Part shown: positions 7,691 through 17,456 of the stretch, piece after piece | Numbering within the stretch: the first letter of the stretch is position 1 | Layout: each line of letters opens with the position of its first letter | Assembly: GCF_904846415.1 (NCBI RefSeq) | Contig: NZ_CAJHAR010000003.1 | Location: 1 to 64,000 of the forward strand | From: Psychrobacter piscatorii | GTDB taxonomy: Bacteria > Pseudomonadota > Gammaproteobacteria > Pseudomonadales > Moraxellaceae | DNA: 64,000 nt | Reading direction: 5' to 3' | Notes under the pieces: generated by a model | The model's database searches: none | What the model was told of the DNA's origin: nothing | Seen by the model: only the letters and a program-made list of their open reading frames with translations | Made by a program: the position numbers and the translations under genes

Positions 7691-8095
7691 TTTTACATCG
7701 CGAGTATATGCTGAATAGTTACGACTAAACGTACTAGAAGCTAAAAATGTTTTACGATCTGCATACCAAGTTTGTGCGATAGTATCAAAAAGCCTCGAAC
7801 CATCTTGCTCAGCGAGTTTTTCTTTTTTCTTATCTTTTGGGTTAATACCTTCGTGAATCAGTTGCTTTATTTCTAGGTTACGCTGGCGTGCTTGTTGTAA
7901 TGTGATTACTGGATACTTACCCAAGGTTAGTGATTGCTGTTTACCTTGCCAGCGATAAGCACTGATCCAGACTTTGTTTCCGGTGTGTCTTACCCACAGT
8001 TGAAGGCCATCGCCATCACTATGCTTGTCAGGGCGGCTAGGGGTGCATTTTTCACTTGGGGTTAGTTTGTTGATAATAGTATGAGTTAATGACAT
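7677..8095 (-). pseudogene. tyrosine integrase (DUF4102 type), N-terminal remnant
   Basis: The first 140 residues are those of a P4-type integrase: the DUF4102 domain (DGDGLQLWVRHTGNKVWISA, LGKYPVITLQQARQR) and the start of the core-binding domain (TFSRNYSAYTRDVKPVIGQ). The catalytic domain with R-H-R-Y is gone; the frame breaks at about 7680, where a phage gene fragment begins. The gene lies directly downstream of the 3' end of the tRNA at 8246-8322, in the same orientation, the usual geometry for an element inserted in a tRNA. GGAG stands about 11 bases before the ATG. Confidence 0.85.
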
Positions 8096-8096
8096 G

Positions 8097-8143
8097 TTGG
8101 TATATCTCCGCGTTGGTATAATCTATACCAACAAATATACCAA
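8097..8143. promoter_or_regulatory. four TTGGTATA repeats before the integrase
   Basis: TTGGTATA occurs at 8097-8104 and 8113-8120, and its reverse complement TATACCAA at 8124-8131 and 8136-8143. The inner two form a perfect palindrome with a three-base spacer. Such repeats between a tRNA and its integrase may be arm-type integrase or excisionase sites, or an operator for the integrase gene. Confidence 0.65.
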
Positions 8144-8199
8144 TATTCTATATAGTTCGCCATATACCTATACTGTTCAGAATATTTATAAAACCCCAT

Positions 8200-8234
8200 A
8201 AAAAAAGGCTTGCCGCATCGCTGCGAACAAGCCT
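8200..8234 (-). terminator. intrinsic terminator of the tRNA
   Basis: The stem AGGCTTG/CAAGCCT (8206-8212 with 8228-8234) is followed on the minus strand by a T-run, 12 bases past the tRNA 3' end. Confidence 0.8.
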
Positions 8235-8245
8235 GATTCAAAATG

Positions 8246-8322
8246 TGGTGGGCCCAGTAGGACTTGAACCTACGACCAAAGGATTATGAGTCCTCTGCTC
8301 TAACCAACTGAGCTATGGGCCC
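8246..8322 (-). tRNA. tRNA-Met (CAT anticodon)
   Basis: A 77-base cloverleaf on the minus strand: acceptor GGGCCCA pairs with TGGGCCC, the D-arm is AGCTCAGTTGGTTAGAGC, the anticodon loop is CTCATAA, the T-loop is TTCAAGT, and CCA is encoded. The CAT anticodon fits elongator tRNA-Met; a lysidine-modified tRNA-Ile2 shares this anticodon and cannot be excluded by eye. It is not an initiator tRNA, since the first acceptor pair is matched. The 3' end served as the attachment site for the element whose integrase remnant lies next to it. Confidence 0.9.
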
Positions 8323-8415
8323 TAACGTTAGACGCACAATGATACCTGATTTTTTGAATTTTTCAAGTAAAAGATAACAAGTAATCAAGAAATTTTTTAT
8401 CAGTTTTGATGGTGG

Positions 8416-9228
8416 TCAAACGCTACCACCAGATAGGGTCAAACTACGACCACCATCCACTGTGATAATCTCGCCTGTGACATAACTTGCTTGTACCAAG
8501 TACAGTACACTATGAGCAATATCCTCAGGTTTGCCGATTCTTTGCATAGGAACGGAGGCAATAATATCTTGCTGTTTTACATTATCAAGTGCTTGATCAC
8601 TATCAGACTCAGGTAAGATATTGACGCCAGGAGCGACACCATTGACGCGTATGTCTGGTGCCAGCTCTAACGCTAGCGACTGCACCATCATTCGATGCGC
8701 AGCCTTTGCCATGTTGTAGACCGTATAATTGCTGAAGGGTTTATCATGCGCGTGAATATCCAATAAGCTGATAATACAGCCTTGCTGATGTTTGAGATAG
8801 GGCACTAGCGCTTGGCTCAATAGTAAAGGCGCCTTGGCATTGGTTAGAAGTAACTCATCCCACTGGGTATAATCAATGTTACCAAGCGGGCTTGGGTAGA
8901 ACCGTGACGCATTATGTACCAGTACATCTAGCTGCCCAAACGCTTCTATGATATTTTTAACAAAATCCTCTAACGCTGCACCATGATTGACTACTGCCAA
9001 GTCCGCAACAATAACCACTGCGCTGTTAGCACGGCTTTTGTTAAGTTGGTCAGCTAAGCTATTAGCTTCTTTTTCGCTACGATGACAATGAATAATGACG
9101 CGGTAGCCTTGACTGTGTGCTGCTCTGATAATGGCCGCACCGATGCGCTTCGCGCTACCGGTTACCAGCATCACCGGAGGTTGGGTGTCAGTATTCTTTG
9201 ATGGCAGAGTGTTAGGTTCTTGGTTCAT
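8416..9228 (-). CDS. pteridine reductase-like SDR oxidoreductase
   Basis: A classical short-chain dehydrogenase with the N-terminal nucleotide motif TGSAKRIG, the NAS-type motif in VHNASRFYPSP, and the catalytic YxxxK in YNMAKAAHR. TGxxKRIG and NASxFYP are typical of the pteridine reductase / dihydromonapterin reductase (FolM) branch, which reduces dihydropterins with NADPH. The end has the usual PEDIAHSVLYL and VTGEIITVDGG. I use the ATG at 9228; a TTG at 9258 overlaps the stop of cca. It follows cca closely, so the two are probably one operon. Confidence 0.8.
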   Translation of the reverse strand: MNQEPNTLPSKNTDTQPPVMLVTGSAKRIGAAIIRAAHSQGYRVIIHCHRSEKEANSLADQLNKSRANSAVVIVADLAVVNHGAALEDFVKNIIEAFGQLDVLVHNASRFYPSPLGNIDYTQWDELLLTNAKAPLLLSQALVPYLKHQQGCIISLLDIHAHDKPFSNYTVYNMAKAAHRMMVQSLALELAPDIRVNGVAPGVNILPESDSDQALDNVKQQDIIASVPMQRIGKPEDIAHSVLYLVQASYVTGEIITVDGGRSLTLSGGSV

Positions 9229-9254
9229 AGTGACAATGCTTTTTAAAATGCTGT

Positions 9255-10433
9255 TCAATAGGTGTCATGCGCTTGTAAGTGATCAATTCTGCTTTGGCGT
9301 AAGGCTGCACCAATAGCGGGGCCTTTAAGGTCTGGCGCAATGTCAGTCATGCCGACAGCGTGAAAGCTATTCAGTGCCAGCATCATCTGACGGTGCTGTG
9401 TTGCCAGCTGTAAGACGTGATTGCATACAAGGAGCTGTGACAGCTTATCTGGCTCTTTATGAGCACTACAAGCTTGTATAAGGTCAATCTTTTTGGCAGC
9501 GCTCAGACTGTTTATCATGCTCAGAGTTTCGGCTTGCTGAGCGAATATGGTAGCGAACTGCGTATGCGCTTTGGGGACTTTAGCTTTATTACCGATATCA
9601 TTGATATCTCTTAGCGCTTTTGATTGGTCATGCGTATGTTCATTATTAAATAGTGACGGGGTCAGGCTGACCATTAACAGTGCCCAACGCTGTGACAAGT
9701 TTAGGCGCATTTGGCCTGCAAAATATAATGCTGTCTGAACCGTCTCTCGTATATGAGTGTCCTCCCAAGCATCATGCAATGGGTCAAAATACTCTGTGAG
9801 CGCACCAATCTCAAACAATTGCTGCCAGTATACTTGCGGTGATAGCTGCATCGTTGCACGGCTTGATTCTTGCCAGATACGTTCCGCACTCAAATGAGCA
9901 AGCTCTCCTGAGTTGACCAGTTGACGCATTAGGGTCAAGGTGTCTTCCGCAATGGTAAAGCCCAAATCATAATAACGCCCATAAAATCGAGCTGTCCTCA
10001 GCACCCGTAAAGGGTCCTCGCTAAAAGCGTCAGATACATGACGTAGCGTTTTGTTCTCTAAATCTTGTAACCCACCATAATAGTCAATGACTTCATCACT
10101 GATGGGGGTGTCATCAGCGAGACTAGTGACTTCGATAGCCATCGCATTGATAGTCAAATCACGACGTTGTAAATCGTCCTTTAAGCTCACATCAGGGCTG
10201 GCATGTACGCTAAAGCCTTTATACCCTGAGCCTTGCTTACGCTCTGTACGTGCAAGGGCGTATTCTTCGTGAGTGGCGGGATGCAAAAACACAGGAAAGT
10301 CGGCACCTACCTGCTGAAACCCGGCATCAAGCATCTCTGCGACGGTGGCACCAACCACAACGAAGTCTTTATCTTTAATGGGTCGTTTTAGTAGTCGATC
10401 ACGGACAGCGCCGCCCACAAGGTAAATTTGCAT
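9255..10433 (-). CDS. cca: CCA tRNA nucleotidyltransferase
   Basis: This enzyme adds or repairs the CCA end of tRNAs using CTP and ATP. The N-terminus has the class II signature LVGGAVRD, the metal-binding DKDFVVVG, and RRDLTINAMA, followed by FSEDPLRVLRTARF. At 392 residues it is slightly shorter than the E. coli enzyme of about 412. The C-terminal region, where E. coli Cca has an HD phosphohydrolase domain, reads DTHIRETVQTALYFAG then LLMVSLTPS; the HD pair is absent, so phosphatase and phosphodiesterase activity is probably lost. It overlaps or abuts the pteridine reductase gene downstream. Confidence 0.95.
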   Translation of the reverse strand: MQIYLVGGAVRDRLLKRPIKDKDFVVVGATVAEMLDAGFQQVGADFPVFLHPATHEEYALARTERKQGSGYKGFSVHASPDVSLKDDLQRRDLTINAMAIEVTSLADDTPISDEVIDYYGGLQDLENKTLRHVSDAFSEDPLRVLRTARFYGRYYDLGFTIAEDTLTLMRQLVNSGELAHLSAERIWQESSRATMQLSPQVYWQQLFEIGALTEYFDPLHDAWEDTHIRETVQTALYFAGQMRLNLSQRWALLMVSLTPSLFNNEHTHDQSKALRDINDIGNKAKVPKAHTQFATIFAQQAETLSMINSLSAAKKIDLIQACSAHKEPDKLSQLLVCNHVLQLATQHRQMMLALNSFHAVGMTDIAPDLKGPAIGAALRQSRIDHLQAHDTY

Positions 10434-10537
10434 AGTAGCCTCTTTTTGTTGAGCTATACGTCACCAGCTCAATTTTTATTCATCAAAAAAAACAGCCAAT
10501 GCTTTATAAGTTACATTGACTGGTTTTAGTATAGCAG

Positions 10538-10568
10538 AAGGGCTCTGTCAATGGATGACAGAGCCCTT
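10538..10568 (-). terminator. terminator hairpin downstream of maeB
   Basis: A perfect 12-base stem (AGGGCTCTGTCA with its complement, five-base loop) lies 36 bases after the maeB stop. The minus-strand tail is not T-rich, while the plus-strand side has TTTT, so termination may be weak. Confidence 0.6.
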
Positions 10569-10603
10569 TTGAACCACATATTCATACAGCGTATGACGTG
10601 TAA

Positions 10604-12934
10604 TTACTTCTCGTTTTCTAGGTCTTGAGCTTCCGTGACCGTAAGCGCAGTCATATTGACAATACCACGTGCGGTCGCTGATGGCGTCAAGATATGTACT
10701 GGCTTACTAGTACCTAATAAGATAGGCCCAATAGAAGCGCTACCAGTCGCTGTCTTAAGTAGGTTAAAGGCAATGTTTGATGCATCAAGGGTTGGCAAGA
10801 TTAGCAAGTTTGCTGCACCTTTCAATGGGCTTGATGGCATATCATTTAGGCGGATATGTTCATTGAGTGCTGCATCCCCTTGCATTTCGCCTTCAAACTC
10901 AAAGTCTACATTCATATTGGTAAGCAGTTCATGAACCTTACGCATTTTGACAGCGCTGGCACGATTTGAAGCACCGAAGTTAGAATGAGAGACCAACGCC
11001 ACACGTGGCGTGATACCAAAACGGCGTATTTGATCAGCAGCCAAAACAGTCATTTCTGCCAACTGTTCAGCGGTTGGATCTTCATGCACATAAGTATCAG
11101 CGATAAAGATATTACGATCTTGCATCAGTACAGCATTCATCGCATAAAAATCATTGACGCCTTCTTTTTTGCCAATGACGTTTTCAACATATTTTAGGTG
11201 CATCTGATAGTCACTAAACGTACCACAAACCATACCATCAGCATCACCGTTGTCGACCAGTAAAGAACCAATCAAAGTGGTTTTGCGACGAACATCACGA
11301 CGAGCAAGCTCAATACTGACACCGCGACGTTTGTTTTTCTCGTAATAACCCTGCCAGTAGTCTTTATAGCGAGGATCATCATCAACGTTGACGATGGTAA
11401 TATTCTCGCCAGCTTTTAGACGTAGGCCTAGCTTTTGGATATTGGCTTCGATAACTGAAGGGCGACCAACCAGGATAGGTTGCGCTAGCTTCTCATCAAC
11501 GACAACTTGCACAGCGAGCAAGATATTGTTGTCTTCACCTTCACAGTAAACGATACGTTTCGGTTCGGCTTTGGCACGAGCAAAGATTGGCTTCATCACA
11601 AACGCTGAGTTATAAACAAACTCAGACAGACGCTGACGGTAGGCTTGCATGTCATCGATCGGTAGCGTGGCAACGCCTGAATCCATCGCGGCTTTCGCAA
11701 CAGCAGATGCGATCTCAATGATTAGGTTTGGCTCTAGAGGGCCTGGAATTAAGTAGTCACGACCAAAGCTCTGCATCTTTTCGATGTTTCTAGCGCTGGT
11801 AGTTGGAGTGGCTTCGACATGTGCCATCGCAGCGATTGCTTTTACGCAAGCCACTTTCATCTCTTCGTTGACGGTTGTCGCACCAACATCCAATGCACCG
11901 CGGAAGATGTATGGGAAGCATAGCGCGTTGTTTACTTGGTTTGGATAGTCTGAGCGACCGGTTGCCATGATGACGTCTGGACGTACCGCATGTGCCAATT
12001 CTGGCATGATTTCAGGTGTTGGGTTGGCAAGTGCAAAGACGATAGGGTCTTTTGCCATACGGCGAACCATATCTTCTGATAGTGTACCTGGCATTGATAG
12101 GCCTAGGAACATATCGACATCGTCCATGACTTCTTCAATAGAAGTCGCCGTGGTATCACGAGCATAACGCTGTTTGGTTTCATCAAGGTTTTCACGGCTA
12201 GTGCTGATGATACCGCGTGAATCTGAAACAATAATGTTGTTTTTATTAACACCAAGTGCGCAAATGATATCTAAGCAAGAAATGGCTGCTGCGCCGGCGC
12301 CTGAACAAACAATTTTGATCTCTTCGATTTTTTTGCCAGTAATCAACAAAGCGTTTAGCATCGCTGCGGCAACAATGATTGAGGTACCATGTTGATCATC
12401 ATGGAACACAGGAATGTTCATACGCTCACGTAATACACGCTCGATTTTAAAACATTCTGGTGCTTTGATATCTTCTAAGTTGATACCACCAAAGGTAGGC
12501 TCAAGAGAAGCAACGGCTTCGATGAACTTATCTGGATCATTTTGATCAATTTCAATATCAAAAACATCGATACCTGCGAACTTTTTGAATAGAACGCCTT
12601 TACCTTCCATCACTGGTTTTGATGCCAGTGGACCGATATTACCCAGACCTAGTACGGCAGTACCGTTAGTGATGACACCAACTAAGTTGTTACGTGCCGT
12701 ATATTTAGAAGCGAGCTTTGGATCTTTTTGGATCTCAAGACACGGTACAGCCACACCCGGAGAATAGGCAAGTGCTAGATCGCGTTGGTTGGCCAGCTGC
12801 TTAGTTGGAGTTACCGAAATTTTACCTGGGCGTGGAAACTCATGGTAATGTAAGGCAGCTTGTTCAAACTGCTCTTTTTCTGTACTGAGGTTATCCGTAT
12901 TCGAAGTGGTATCGTCATTCATAATAATTGCCAT
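10604..12934 (-). CDS. maeB: NADP-dependent malic enzyme
   Basis: A large 776-residue malic enzyme that decarboxylates malate to pyruvate with NADP. The first 430 residues are the malic enzyme proper: [28 protein letters not shown], and the nucleotide-binding stretch [14 protein letters not shown]. The remainder is a phosphotransacetylase-like domain ([26 protein letters not shown]), which in MaeB is regulatory rather than catalytic. The length matches E. coli MaeB. The ATG at 12934 has a second ATG four codons later and neither has a clear ribosome binding site. It appears monocistronic. Confidence 0.95.
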   Translation of the reverse strand: MAIIMNDDTTSNTDNLSTEKEQFEQAALHYHEFPRPGKISVTPTKQLANQRDLALAYSPGVAVPCLEIQKDPKLASKYTARNNLVGVITNGTAVLGLGNIGPLASKPVMEGKGVLFKKFAGIDVFDIEIDQNDPDKFIEAVASLEPTFGGINLEDIKAPECFKIERVLRERMNIPVFHDDQHGTSIIVAAAMLNALLITGKKIEEIKIVCSGAGAAAISCLDIICALGVNKNNIIVSDSRGIISTSRENLDETKQRYARDTTATSIEEVMDDVDMFLGLSMPGTLSEDMVRRMAKDPIVFALANPTPEIMPELAHAVRPDVIMATGRSDYPNQVNNALCFPYIFRGALDVGATTVNEEMKVACVKAIAAMAHVEATPTTSARNIEKMQSFGRDYLIPGPLEPNLIIEIASAVAKAAMDSGVATLPIDDMQAYRQRLSEFVYNSAFVMKPIFARAKAEPKRIVYCEGEDNNILLAVQVVVDEKLAQPILVGRPSVIEANIQKLGLRLKAGENITIVNVDDDPRYKDYWQGYYEKNKRRGVSIELARRDVRRKTTLIGSLLVDNGDADGMVCGTFSDYQMHLKYVENVIGKKEGVNDFYAMNAVLMQDRNIFIADTYVHEDPTAEQLAEMTVLAADQIRRFGITPRVALVSHSNFGASNRASAVKMRKVHELLTNMNVDFEFEGEMQGDAALNEHIRLNDMPSSPLKGAANLLILPTLDASNIAFNLLKTATGSASIGPILLGTSKPVHILTPSATARGIVNMTALTVTEAQDLENEK

Positions 12935-13275
12935 GGTTGGAATAAATTGGAATAAATTAAACGGTGATAAAAAAACGTCTAACCCTCAGAAATAATTGAA
13001 TGATTGTAATCATCAGCAAAGGGCTTTGAACGTTAAATGACTAACGACCATCAGAATCACGGTCGTTGATCAAAAATCAGGTCAAAAAAGCAATCTAGCA
13101 AAAATAGTCATTCTACCATTATTGGCAATTCACTGCCTAGTCAACCGTATGGAAGCGTGCGAATAATATAATAAAATGATATTCGTTATTTATCTGGTTG
13201 ATAATGCCAAAAAACACAGACAAATATCAACCTTAATTTGATAATATATTCAAAATATTACAGTATACATCCATA
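12935..13275. other. intergenic between selO and maeB
   Basis: No gene is seen. A short hairpin (AACGACC with GGTCGTT, 13043-13067) has no T-run. The maeB promoter and the selO transcription end should both lie here. Confidence 0.4.
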
Positions 13276-14757
13276 TTAAGATGAGCAGCTAATAGGCATT
13301 TGCGGTACGTTCGGCGCCGGTGCACTCGTATCGAGATCAGTCGCGATCTCTTGGATGTGATAAGGGTTAGCCAGCAAGCGATAGACACGATCGACTTCTT
13401 CAAACTGACCTTGCTCTGCGGCAGTAATGGCACGCTGCGCCATACTATTGCGCAAAACGTACACAGGGTTATTGGTCCGCATATCGTTGATTGCTTGTTC
13501 AATTGGTAATTGCTCAACCTGCGCCAGATAACGTATAGACCAATCTTGCCATACTTGCTGTGCCTCAAGGCTTAATTCAGTAGTCATGGTAGTCAGTAAT
13601 TTTTGCTCATATGGGTGATCGTTTGGCGCGACCAAACCGAGGAGCGCGCGGAAACTATTGGTATAATCGAGCAAGTTGTCTTCTAACAGCGTTAACCATT
13701 CAAAAGCCAAGCTCAGGCTGTCGCTTTGGTGTGGTAGTCCAAGCTTGCGACATAGACCTTGCTGGTAATGCTGCATAAAGGTCGATTCGTAAGGTGCCAA
13801 GCACTCAGAGAGTGTCTCACGGCTGATACCTTGCAAGCGCATAAAATGCGGCAGCCAAACGTTTAGATTCCAATGACCGATAGCGGGTTGGTTTTGGTAG
13901 GCGTAGCGACCAGTATGGTCAGAGTGATTGTTAATCCATGCAGGATTGAAGCGCTCCATAAAGCCAAACGGCCCGAAATCCAAAGTGCTACCTGTAATAG
14001 ATAAGTTATCCGTGTTCATCACGCCATGTGCAAAGCCAATCAGTTGCCAGTCAGCAATCATGCGTGCAGTGCGCTCAACGACTGAGGTCAAAAAAGCTGC
14101 TATGGGCGCATCGCTATCGCGGCACTCTGGATAATAAGTATCAATCATATAGTCGGTAAACTCACCGAGTAAGTCAGGTGCAAAGCTGGCAATCCATTCG
14201 GCATGACCGAGGCGAATATGGCTATCAGCGACACGCATTAATGCCGCACCCGCTTCGATACGCTCACGGCGCACTCTCGTATCAGAGACAACAAACCCCA
14301 AGGCATTAGAAGAGGAGATATCAAGCTGCGTCAACGCGTGACCGCATAAGTACTCTCGAATCGTACTACGTAAGACCGCACGTCCGTCACCCATGCGTGA
14401 GTAAGGCGTCAGGCCAGCTCCTTTGAGGTGCAAGTCTTGAGGTTGTCCATTGCTATCGAGCACTTGCGCCATCAGCAAACCGCGTCCGTCACCCAGTTGC
14501 CCAGCCCATTGTCCGAACTGATGACCTGCATAGGCCATTGCCAATGGTTTAAAGTCAGATGGCACATATTGGCCACCCAATATCTCAACCCAATTGGTCA
14601 TTAGGTCTTCATTGTCTGTCCAACCTAACTGCTGTGCGACTTGGGCATTGAAGTGTCCAGCACGTGGAGCGTCCAGTGGCGTGGGCGGCTGCTCATGATA
14701 AAGGCGCGTGTCGAGGTTGACATAAGTATTTTGATAACGCATACAGGCCGTTTCCAT
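13276..14757 (-). CDS. selO: protein adenylyltransferase SelO
   Basis: A pseudokinase-fold enzyme that transfers AMP to Ser, Thr or Tyr of proteins. Recognisable blocks are MAYAGHQFGQWAGQLGDGRG, LHLKGAGLTPYSR with the ATP-binding Lys, GRAVLRSTIREYLC, RVRRERIEAGAAL, FAHGVMNTDN and LDFGPFGFM with the metal-binding Asn and Asp. The protein ends SCSS, keeping the C-terminal Cys that replaces the selenocysteine of animal SelO. The length of 493 is normal. The start may be the ATG at 14757 or the one five codons later. It is monocistronic and linked to redox stress in other bacteria. Confidence 0.93.
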   Translation of the reverse strand: METACMRYQNTYVNLDTRLYHEQPPTPLDAPRAGHFNAQVAQQLGWTDNEDLMTNWVEILGGQYVPSDFKPLAMAYAGHQFGQWAGQLGDGRGLLMAQVLDSNGQPQDLHLKGAGLTPYSRMGDGRAVLRSTIREYLCGHALTQLDISSSNALGFVVSDTRVRRERIEAGAALMRVADSHIRLGHAEWIASFAPDLLGEFTDYMIDTYYPECRDSDAPIAAFLTSVVERTARMIADWQLIGFAHGVMNTDNLSITGSTLDFGPFGFMERFNPAWINNHSDHTGRYAYQNQPAIGHWNLNVWLPHFMRLQGISRETLSECLAPYESTFMQHYQQGLCRKLGLPHQSDSLSLAFEWLTLLEDNLLDYTNSFRALLGLVAPNDHPYEQKLLTTMTTELSLEAQQVWQDWSIRYLAQVEQLPIEQAINDMRTNNPVYVLRNSMAQRAITAAEQGQFEEVDRVYRLLANPYHIQEIATDLDTSAPAPNVPQMPISCSS

Positions 14758-15003
14758 TAAAATATAAAAGTGAGAATGTCACTATAACATAGCACTCATA
14801 TGGCATCGTTGCACTCTGTCCATCTCTTGTAATATCTAGCCAAAAAATAAAACTAGCTACTTTGGATGAGCTGAATTTAGTAGACTAGATGGTTACTGTC
14901 TCTAGGTTGGAGATCGCAACGATTCAGCCTATATATTTCACTATTTACTACGATGATAAGATTATTAAAAGTAGAGGCATTGACATAAACCATAAATTAT
15001 AAA
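14758..15003. other. intergenic, no feature found
   Basis: AT-rich spacer upstream of selO holding its promoter. No ORF or repeat is seen. Confidence 0.4.
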
Positions 15004-15038
15004 CAAAAAAATCCCCCTATCTAGGACGGATAGGGGGA
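15004..15038 (-). terminator. intrinsic terminator of the desaturase gene
   Basis: A ten-base stem (TCCCCCTATC with GATAGGGGGA, seven-base loop) is followed on the minus strand by seven or more T residues. Confidence 0.85.
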
Positions 15039-15076
15039 AGGAGAAACGTTACGATTACAGTAGCTGATTATGCTAT

Positions 15077-16480
15077 TTAAGCGGCTTTTTGGCTGACACC
15101 AATAGAACGAAAAGCATTTTTCAAGTTATTGTTATGCTCAAGAATTTTTTGCTCAATCTTGGCATAATCATGCTTCAACTTATCATCAGCTTCATGCAAG
15201 CGATCAGCGAACTCTGTCTTTTTGAGTTCAATCGTTTTTGCTTTTAGCGCCTGCCACTCTGCAACAGTCTGTGTAAAGGCATCGTATTCAAACTTAATAC
15301 GATCTTGGAAGCTCTTCATCGCGTGAGGAAGATCAATGCCACTGTTTGTAGCCGTATCAATTTGCTGCTGTGCGGTTTTGAACTGCATTTGAACTTCAGC
15401 ATGTTTGATCGTCGTATCATCCACGGTACGCAGATCAGAAGCCAAACCAATCTTTGATAAACCAGCGATTAACCATTTGGTTGGATCATACTGCCACCAT
15501 TTTACGCCATTACGATAGTCGTATTGGAAGAAGTGATGGTAGTTGTGATAACCCTCACCCCACGTAAAGATAGCCAAGAAAAAATTATCACGTGCAGTAT
15601 TGGTATCGGTATAAGGACGATTACCAAGCATATGGCATAAAGAGTTGATAAAGAACGTAAAATGATGCGTCAGTACTAAGCGTAGTAGCCCTGCAATAAC
15701 CAATGTACCCCAGACATCACCAAGCAACCAGCCAATAGCGGCAACCATACCAACGTTCATGGCAACGACCCACAGACCATAATACTTATGTTGTATCTGT
15801 AGTACTCTGTCTTTGGTCAAGTCAGGAATGTTTTTATAGTCGAACTTGCCACTAGGATAATTACGCAGCATCCAGCCGATATGACTGAACCAGAACCCGC
15901 GTTTTGCTGAATACGGATCTTCTAAACGATCATCGACATGACGATGATGGACACGGTGACCAGAGACCCAGTCAAACGCAGAGCCCTGTACCGCTAGGGT
16001 AGAACCAAGCAATAAAAAGTTTTTAACGACTGGGTGCGCTTTATAAGCACGGTGCGCCAATAGACGATGGTAACCAGCTGTAATGCTCATACCTGTCCAT
16101 ACCATGAAGGCACCAAATACGCCCCAAACAGGTGCGCTCACTTCATGAGTAAATAAGTACCATGGTGTAATGATAGCAGCAGCGATTGGCGTCGCTACCA
16201 AAATAGTCGCTGGAATCCAGTTGATAGGCGCTTTTGTAAATTCAAACTCGCGCATATCAATGCTTTGCTCTTTTGTCAGAACATCAGTTTGCTCAGAAGC
16301 GTTAGCGTAGTTGCGTTTTGCGGTAGGCTGCTCGTCAAGCGCCATTTGCGCTTTCTTTTCATCAAAACGAGTCTTGAAACGCGTGACTTGAGTGCTGGCG
16401 TTCTTTACAAACGTATCGCCAGATTTGATAGCGAAACGTAAGCCTTTAAGCGGTAAGCCAAGTGCTTTTTTTGCAATCAT
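15077..16480 (-). CDS. acyl-CoA (delta-9) fatty acid desaturase
   Basis: A membrane di-iron desaturase that puts a cis double bond into acyl chains, important for membrane fluidity in the cold. The three His boxes are HRLLAH (about residue 138), HRVHHRH (about 175) and GYHNYHH (about 310), with an extra NSLCHMLG. Hydrophobic segments lie at about 88-110, 117-135 and 235-272. It is longer than usual (467 residues), with a charged N-terminal extension of about 80 residues and a C-terminal part from about 350 that looks like a long helical or coiled-coil tail. AGGGA precedes the ATG by about eight bases. Confidence 0.93.
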   Translation of the reverse strand: MIAKKALGLPLKGLRFAIKSGDTFVKNASTQVTRFKTRFDEKKAQMALDEQPTAKRNYANASEQTDVLTKEQSIDMREFEFTKAPINWIPATILVATPIAAAIITPWYLFTHEVSAPVWGVFGAFMVWTGMSITAGYHRLLAHRAYKAHPVVKNFLLLGSTLAVQGSAFDWVSGHRVHHRHVDDRLEDPYSAKRGFWFSHIGWMLRNYPSGKFDYKNIPDLTKDRVLQIQHKYYGLWVVAMNVGMVAAIGWLLGDVWGTLVIAGLLRLVLTHHFTFFINSLCHMLGNRPYTDTNTARDNFFLAIFTWGEGYHNYHHFFQYDYRNGVKWWQYDPTKWLIAGLSKIGLASDLRTVDDTTIKHAEVQMQFKTAQQQIDTATNSGIDLPHAMKSFQDRIKFEYDAFTQTVAEWQALKAKTIELKKTEFADRLHEADDKLKHDYAKIEQKILEHNNNLKNAFRSIGVSQKAA

Positions 16481-16727
16481 ATAATATCCCTAACGGTATT
16501 AATTTAAGTCCCCATAGTACCTGAAAAAACGTATAAAGTGAACACTTATACACTATAAAAATATTGCTAAATAACAATAACTTGTATGAATTATAGGCTG
16601 TATGAGTCAAAAATGCCGATGACTTGTCAGGCATTAAGGGGAAGTGTAAGTAACGCTATAGATATGTAGGGACTATGAGGGTGAAAAAAGAGATTTATCC
16701 AAAAGTGAAAAAATATGGATAGACGGT

Positions 16728-17456
16728 TCAAGGTAGTAATAAATGACGTGGAAAGTCAGTAATAATCACGTCGGTATTCCAGCTTATAAGCTGCTCGATC
16801 GTATGGATATCATTGACCGTCCAAGCGCTCACAGGCAACCCATAACGGTGACTGTGTTTGATAACGTCTTGGGTCAAAAGCGGATAATGAATACCTAACT
16901 GAATACAACCAAGCTGCAAAGCGGTGTTTGTCGCTCCTGCCAAGGCATCTGGCGTGCGAATCAACAATCCTCGTGGTATGCGAGATAATAGTTTGTGGCG
17001 TTGCAACCGATTATGCAACTCCACATCAAAGCTGGTCAGCACCACTGGCAAGCTGGCAAGCGGTGTATCGATAAGCTCTTGCACCAGTGCATTAACCAAT
17101 ACTGCATAATTGGTTCGATTGTGAGTTTTAATCTCAAGCTCAATCACCTTAAATCCGCTCAATACAGGTGCTATATTGGCTAAAGTCATGATTGGCTGCC
17201 CAAATTGTAAGCGGCACTGAATCTCTGTGAGCCCGAGTTGATCAACACGCGACTGTTGACCACACATACGCTCCAAATCATCGTCATGGAACACAATCAA
17301 GTGACCATCCGCATTCAGTTGAATATCAAATTCAACCCCTGCCAAGCCTTGTGAAGTTAGATTTTGAGAATACTTAAAGCCTGAAAAGGTATTCTCTAAA
17401 CTCTCTCCGCGAGCGCCACGATGACCTAATAAACGCGTGTTTTTAAAATTTACCAT
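16728..17456 (-). CDS. glycerophosphodiester phosphodiesterase
   Basis: It hydrolyses glycerophosphodiesters from phospholipid turnover to glycerol-3-phosphate and an alcohol. The GDPD signature is complete: GHRGARGESLENT with the catalytic His and Arg, VEFDIQLNADGHLIVFHDD with the metal-binding Glu, Asp and second His, then VIELEIK, and the C-terminal VSAWTVND and DVIITDFP. There is no signal peptide, so it is the cytoplasmic UgpQ type. The length of 242 is normal. No transporter gene adjoins it. Confidence 0.92.
   Translation of the reverse strand: MVNFKNTRLLGHRGARGESLENTFSGFKYSQNLTSQGLAGVEFDIQLNADGHLIVFHDDDLERMCGQQSRVDQLGLTEIQCRLQFGQPIMTLANIAPVLSGFKVIELEIKTHNRTNYAVLVNALVQELIDTPLASLPVVLTSFDVELHNRLQRHKLLSRIPRGLLIRTPDALAGATNTALQLGCIQLGIHYPLLTQDVIKHSHRYGLPVSAWTVNDIHTIEQLISWNTDVIITDFPRHLLLP

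Noticed and set aside
8246..8322. tRNA-Ile2 (lysidine CAT) instead of tRNA-Met
   Set aside because: The body resembles gammaproteobacterial elongator tRNA-Met more, but the question cannot be settled by eye.
13043..13067. Hairpin AACGACC/GGTCGTT between selO and maeB as terminator
   Set aside because: No T-run on either strand and it lies over 200 bases from the selO stop.
13233..13568. 111-residue frame at the 3' end of selO
   Set aside because: It overlaps the conserved C-terminus of SelO in another frame and has no start signal.
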